Assembly: GCA_041567315.1 (NCBI GenBank)
Contig: JBFGCA010000146.1
Span: forward strand, 1 to 9,266
Direction of reading: 5' to 3'
From: JBFGCA01 sp041567315
GTDB lineage: Bacteria; Acidobacteriota; Thermoanaerobaculia; Multivoradales; JAHEKO01
Length of the DNA: 9,266 bases
The number at the start of each line of letters is the position of its first letter. The stretch's first letter is position 1. Below, piece after piece: positions 6,573 through 9,266 of the stretch. Position numbers and translations under genes: made by a program. A model generated the notes under the pieces. The model searched no databases. It saw nothing but the letters and a program-made list of their open reading frames with translations, and was not told the DNA's origin.

Positions 6573-7407
6573 CGGGGCCGCCGGTCGAGCCCCGGGCGCG
6601 GGCCACCTCCCACAGCACCAGGGCGGCGGCCACGGCCACGTTGAGCGACTCGACCGGCGGCGCCAGCGGCACCGTCCAGTGGAGCGCCGCGCGATCGGCC
6701 ACCGCCGGCGTCAGACCGGGCCCCTCGGCGCCGAGGGCCAGCACCACGGTCGCCGCCGTCAGCCCGTGGGGCGGGGGCTGGCCGCCGTGGGGGGCAAGCG
6801 CCACCCACTGTGGCGGTAGCGCCTCGGGCGCGCGGTCGGGAGCTGCCGGGGGCGTCAGCGGGGCGCCGTCGCCGGTCGTCAGGTGCCGGTCGAGCGCCTC
6901 CGGGGCGACCCCGACCGCCGCCGGCAGGCGCAGCAGGCTGCCGGCCGAGGCCCGGAGCGCCCGCGGGTGGTTGGGGTCCACGGTGTCGGGGGCCAGCGCC
7001 AGACCGGCCGCTCCCAGTGCCTCGGCGACCCGGGCCACGGCACCCAGGTTGCCGGGGTCCTGCAGCCGGTCGAGATAGAGGTAGACGCCGCCGGACCTCC
7101 GGGGCAGGCCCTCGACGCCCGGCCGCGGCAGCCGGGCGACGGCCAGCGCCCCGCGGGGCGCGTCGGCGTCGCACAGCCCGGCCAGCAGCCGGGGCTCGAC
7201 CAGCAGGGGAGGGCGAGGCAGGGCGGCGGCCAGCCCGGCGCCCTCGCCCTCGGCGAAGGCCGGGGTCATCAGCACGCTCTCGAGCGGCAGTCCGCGAGCC
7301 AGCGCTTCGCGCAGCAGATGGGGCCCTTCGAGCAGGGCGTGATCGCCTTTACAGCGTCGCAGTCGGCGAATATCCTTGATCGTTCGGTTTTGCGCGCTGA
7401 CGATCAT
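6541..7407 (-). CDS. TrmH/SpoU-family RNA 2'-O-methyltransferase
   Basis: SpoU/TrmH enzymes methylate a ribose 2'-OH in rRNA or tRNA with S-adenosylmethionine. The 288-residue product has an N-terminal RNA-binding domain (VSAQNRTIKDIRRLRR, ALLEGPHLLREAL) and a C-terminal SPOUT knot. Motif 1 is DPGNLGAVARVAEALGA (about 118-134) with the conserved Asn121 and Arg127. Motif 2 is LALGAEGPGL (223-232) and motif 3 is VPLAPPVESLNVAVAAAL (246-263). These support an active enzyme. The target RNA cannot be told (RlmB-like 23S enzymes share the architecture). The ATG at 7407 is favoured because family members start just before SxQN; a longer frame from 7485 adds residues inside the divergent gene. There is no Shine-Dalgarno sequence, but a candidate promoter leaves almost no leader. 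The stop lies inside etfA, so the two genes converge with a 32-nt overlap. The insert at about 175-215 is Pro/Ala-rich. Confidence 0.9.
   Translation of the reverse strand: MIVSAQNRTIKDIRRLRRCKGDHALLEGPHLLREALARGLPLESVLMTPAFAEGEGAGLAAALPRPPLLVEPRLLAGLCDADAPRGALAVARLPRPGVEGLPRRSGGVYLYLDRLQDPGNLGAVARVAEALGAAGLALAPDTVDPNHPRALRASAGSLLRLPAAVGVAPEALDRHLTTGDGAPLTPPAAPDRAPEALPPQWVALAPHGGQPPPHGLTAATVVLALGAEGPGLTPAVADRAALHWTVPLAPPVESLNVAVAAALVLWEVARARGSTGGPASPPSRAPRR
7348..7376 (+). promoter_or_regulatory. Candidate sigma70-type promoter of the DUF84-like gene
   Basis: TTTACA (7348-7353) and TATCCT (7371-7376) are separated by 17 nt. The predicted start is near 7383, about 23 nt before the ATG at 7406. 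The -35 matches consensus at 5 of 6 positions and the -10 at 4 of 6. The element lies wholly inside the N-terminal coding part of the divergent methyltransferase gene. Confidence 0.5.
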
Positions 7408-8005
7408 GGAGCGGGATCTTAGGGCCTTCTGGAACCGCTTCCAAGCCGGCATCGAGGTGGCCGTAGCCAGCGCCGCGCCCGACAAGCTGCTCGGCGTGCG
7501 CGACGGCTTCCTGCGCTATTTCCACCAGGGGCTGGGCCGGCCGATCCCGGTGGCGGTGGTCCAGCAGCAGGTCGAGGAGGGCGGCCTCGGGCTGCCGCTG
7601 AGCGACGAGGCGACCATCGAGCTGGCCCGCGGCCGCGCCGCCGAGCTGCGGGCGCGGCTGGGCGACACCTATCACTTCTACGTCGGGGCCGAGGGCGGCC
7701 TCCACGCCATCGAGCTGGACGGCCGGATGCACTACTTCGTGCGCAGCTGGACGGCGGTGCTCAGCCTGGCCGGCGAGGCCTGGGGCGGCAGCGGCTCGGT
7801 CGAGATCCCCCAGCGTCTGATCGAGGGTCTGGACGACCACGAGATCCCCTTCGCCGTCCCCGGTACCCGTCGCCGCGGCGGCATGACCAGCTCGATCACC
7901 GGCGGCCAGGAGACCCGGCGCTCGGCGGTCGGGCTGTCGACCTTCAACGCCCTCTCCTCGGCCCTCTACGGGATGATCGAGAGCCACCCGCTGCGGCGGC
8001 CGTAA
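7406..8005 (+). CDS. DUF84/YjjX-like protein, probable non-canonical purine NTPase
   Basis: The 199-residue product resembles the inosine/xanthosine triphosphatase family (DUF84, E. coli YjjX), cytosolic house-cleaning enzymes that remove deaminated purine NTPs. Supporting stretches in family order are: an N-terminal strand and helix EVAVASAAPDKLLGVRDGF (residues 12-30, compare the usual GSTNPVKxxAVxxxF); PLSDEATIELARGRAAELRA (compare PxGDEETxxGARNRA); YHFYVGAEGGL (compare DxGVGxEGG, with the acidic residue of the active site); and MTSSITGGQETR near the C-terminus (compare GxxxLTGGxxTR). The first motif is degenerate: the usual Asn-Pro is Ala-Pro, so activity should not be assumed. No signal peptide or membrane segment is seen. 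The ATG at 7406 is interlocked with the ATG of the divergent gene; a TTG at 7376 would add 10 residues but lies in the predicted -10 box. The assignment is by remembered motifs only. Confidence 0.65.
   Translation: MERDLRAFWNRFQAGIEVAVASAAPDKLLGVRDGFLRYFHQGLGRPIPVAVVQQQVEEGGLGLPLSDEATIELARGRAAELRARLGDTYHFYVGAEGGLHAIELDGRMHYFVRSWTAVLSLAGEAWGGSGSVEIPQRLIEGLDDHEIPFAVPGTRRRGGMTSSITGGQETRRSAVGLSTFNALSSALYGMIESHPLRRP
7416..7444 (-). promoter_or_regulatory. Candidate promoter of the methyltransferase gene, predicting a leaderless mRNA
   Basis: On the minus strand TTGGAA (7444-7439) and TAAGAT (7421-7416) are separated by 17 nt. Only 8 nt lie between the -10 box and the ATG at 7407, so transcription would start at or within about 2 nt of the A of the ATG. 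This agrees with the lack of a Shine-Dalgarno sequence. The element lies inside the first codons of the divergent gene. Confidence 0.45.
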
Positions 8006-8030
8006 GGGGGCCGGAGCGTTGACCGCCCCC
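8006..8030 (+). terminator. GC-rich hairpin after the DUF84-like gene, overlapping the metK -35 box
   Basis: Immediately after the TAA, GGGGGC-C-GG (8006-8014) can pair with CC-GCCCCC (8023-8030), an 8-bp stem with one bulged C and an 8-nt loop. It is followed by GGACCCCTTGTTA, which is not a real U-tract, so intrinsic termination would be weak. The loop and 3' arm contain the metK -35 hexamer. Confidence 0.3.
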
Positions 8031-8047
8031 GGACCCCTTGTTACGAT
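8019..8047 (+). promoter_or_regulatory. Predicted sigma70-type promoter of metK
   Basis: TTGACC (8019-8024, 5 of 6 consensus) and TACGAT (8042-8047, 4 of 6) are separated by the ideal 17 nt. The predicted start is near 8054, giving a leader of about 105 nt. This is the best promoter match in the window. Confidence 0.6.
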
Positions 8048-8053
8048 CAGCCG

Positions 8054-8158
8054 CCGGCCATTCGAAGTCCCTTTCGGCCCGGCGCTCACCGGGAAGGCGC
8101 GCGGTCCGGCGCCCGCAGCCTTCGCGAACCACAACCTGCGCTCTGCGAGCTGTTGTCC
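8054..8158 (+). promoter_or_regulatory. Structured metK 5' leader, possible regulatory RNA of unrecognised class
   Basis: The leader can form several stems. Hairpin A is CCCGG(8078-8082)/CCGGG(8089-8093) with loop CGCTCA. Hairpin B is GGCGC(8096-8100)/GCGCC(8109-8113), which competes with AAGGC(8094-8098)/GCCTT(8118-8122). Hairpin C is ACAAC(8131-8135)/GTTGT(8152-8156) with inner GCTC(8140-8143)/GAGC(8147-8150), ending 2 nt before the ATG. GAGC of hairpin C could instead pair with GCTC (8084-8087) in the loop of hairpin A, a pseudoknot-like switch. No clear Shine-Dalgarno sequence exists; GCGAG (8145-8149) is the best, and it is inside hairpin C. I do not recognise the SAM-I, SAM-II or SAM-III consensus. 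Stems of this size arise readily in GC-rich DNA, so function is unproven. Confidence 0.35.
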
Positions 8159-9266
8159 ATGAAGACGGCTGAAACCTATCTGTTCACCTCGGAATCGGTC
8201 ACCGAAGGCCACCCCGACAAGGTCGCCGACCAGATCTCGGACGCGGTCCTCGACGAGGTCCTGGCCGAGGACCCCGAAGGCCGGGTGGCGAGCGAGACGC
8301 TGGTCTCGACCGGCCTGGTGCTGATCGCCGGCGAGATCACCACCCGCGCCCACGTCGACTTCTCCGGCGTCGCCCGGCGGGCACTGCGCGAGATCGGCTA
8401 CAACGACCCCGCCTACGGCTTCGACGCCGACACCTGTGCCGTGCTGAGCGCGGTCGACCCCCAGTCGCCCGACATCGCGATGGGCGTCGACACCGGGGGC
8501 GCCGGCGACCAGGGGCTGATGTTCGGCTACGCCTGCCGCGAGACGGCGCAGCTGATGCCACTGCCGATCACCCTGGCCCACGCCCTGACCCGCCAGCTGG
8601 CCACCGCCCGCAAGTCGGGCAAGGTCCGCGGGCTGCGCCCGGACGGCAAGAGCCAGGTCACGGTCGAGTACGACCGCGACCACCGTCCGGTGCGGCTGCA
8701 CACGGTGGTGGTCTCGACCCAGCACGACCCGTTTCTGGAGCAGGAGGAGCTACGCGAGATCGTGCTCGAGCACGTCATCCGGCCGGCGGTGGAGGAGCGG
8801 CTGCTCGACGAGCGCACCATCGTCCACGTCAACCCCACCGGCCGCTTCGTGATCGGCGGGCCGCAGGGCGATTGCGGGGTCACCGGGCGCAAGATCATCG
8901 TCGACACCTACGGCGGGGTCGGCAGCCACGGCGGCGGCGCCTTCTCGGGCAAGGACCCGACCAAGGTGGACCGCTCGGCCAGCTACATGGCGCGCCACGT
9001 CGCCAAGAACCTGGTGGCGGCGGGGCTGGCCGACCGGCTGGCGGTGCAGCTGGCCTACGCCATCGGCGTCGCCGAGCCGGTGTCGATCCACGTCGAGACC
9101 TTCGGCACCGGCGCCGTTGCCGACCGCCGGATCGAGGGCCTGGTCCGCGAGCACTTTCCCCTCACCCCGCGCGGCATCATCGAGTACCTGCGGCTGCGCC
9201 GGCCGATCTATCGCCGCACCGCCGCCTACGGCCACTTCGGGCGCGAGGAGCCCGGCTTCACCTGGG
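8159..9266 (+). CDS. metK: S-adenosylmethionine synthetase (partial, 3' end beyond window)
   Basis: MetK makes S-adenosylmethionine from methionine and ATP, releasing phosphate and pyrophosphate; it acts as a cytosolic tetramer. The 369 residues present open with the standard ETYLFTSESVTEGHPDKVADQ, in which His18 is the catalytic histidine and the HPDK segment contacts ATP. The signatures GAGDQGLMFGY (115-125) and GGGAFSGKDPTKVDRSASY (258-276) are intact and hold the Asp and Lys residues that bind magnesium, phosphates and methionine. The C-terminal region (VQLAYAIGVAEPVSIHVETFGTG, YGHFGREEPGFTW) is canonical. Typical lengths of 385-400 suggest that roughly 15-30 residues are missing past the edge. 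The ATG is placed by the family N-terminus, since there is no convincing Shine-Dalgarno sequence. The gene stands behind its own promoter and leader. No frameshift or substitution at a key site was seen. Confidence 0.97.
   Translation, partial: MKTAETYLFTSESVTEGHPDKVADQISDAVLDEVLAEDPEGRVASETLVSTGLVLIAGEITTRAHVDFSGVARRALREIGYNDPAYGFDADTCAVLSAVDPQSPDIAMGVDTGGAGDQGLMFGYACRETAQLMPLPITLAHALTRQLATARKSGKVRGLRPDGKSQVTVEYDRDHRPVRLHTVVVSTQHDPFLEQEELREIVLEHVIRPAVEERLLDERTIVHVNPTGRFVIGGPQGDCGVTGRKIIVDTYGGVGSHGGGAFSGKDPTKVDRSASYMARHVAKNLVAAGLADRLAVQLAYAIGVAEPVSIHVETFGTGAVADRRIEGLVREHFPLTPRGIIEYLRLRRPIYRRTAAYGHFGREEPGFTW

Noticed and set aside
8054..8158. A known SAM-I or SAM-II riboswitch upstream of metK
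   Set aside because: I cannot match the conserved core of either class, so I report only an unclassified structured leader.
7349..8725. Minus-strand open frame of 458 codons spanning the DUF84-like gene, the metK leader and metK
   Set aside because: It crosses two real plus-strand genes and their intergenic region, and its product is Gln/His/Gly/Arg low-complexity without a motif.

Overview
The window is a GC-rich (by eye about 70% G+C), gene-dense bacterial segment made mostly of core envelope and metabolic genes. A complete tolQ-tolR-tolA/tonB-tolB-pal-cpoB cluster implies a diderm (Gram-negative-type) bacterium. The Pal sequence (GHCDERGT motif, extra cysteine pair near the C-terminus), the TonB-like protein in the TolA slot and the very high GC remind me of Acidobacteriota or a neighbouring phylum. 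That taxonomic guess is inference only.

Layout. (i) Positions 1-4531, minus strand: a Tol-Pal operon read right to left. It contains tolQ, tolR, a TonB/TolA-type transducer, tolB, pal and the start of cpoB. Spacings are tight (TGATG overlap tolQ/tolR, 25 nt tolR/tolA, 16 nt tolA/tolB, GTGA overlap pal/cpoB). The one real gap, about 110 nt between tolB and pal, carries a good candidate promoter. The inner-membrane TolQR motor energises the TolA-like protein, which reaches TolB and Pal at the outer membrane and peptidoglycan; CpoB is the periplasmic partner. (ii) 4532-4797: a divergent intergenic region. (iii) 4798-6572, plus strand: etfB-etfA, translationally coupled through TAATG, encoding the two subunits of an FAD electron-transfer flavoprotein. 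(iv) 6541-7407, minus strand: a SpoU/TrmH-type RNA 2'-O-methyltransferase whose 3' end overlaps the end of etfA. (v) 7406-8005, plus strand: a DUF84/YjjX-like protein, probably a non-canonical purine NTPase. Its ATG interlocks with the ATG of the methyltransferase in one CATG. (vi) 8159 to the end, plus strand: metK, cut by the window edge, behind a strong promoter and a structured leader of about 100 nt.

Points that stand out: the left edge looks like a junction, where the 5' end of an unrelated plus-strand membrane-protein gene is fused into the middle of cpoB; the head-to-head gene pair at 7405-7408 has each predicted promoter inside the other gene, and one transcript is probably leaderless; the metK leader has competing hairpins next to the start codon and no clear Shine-Dalgarno sequence. 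I found no mobile element, CRISPR array, tRNA or rRNA. Apart from the junction and these regulatory arrangements, the content is ordinary core genome, and I do not see a new defence or biosynthetic system.
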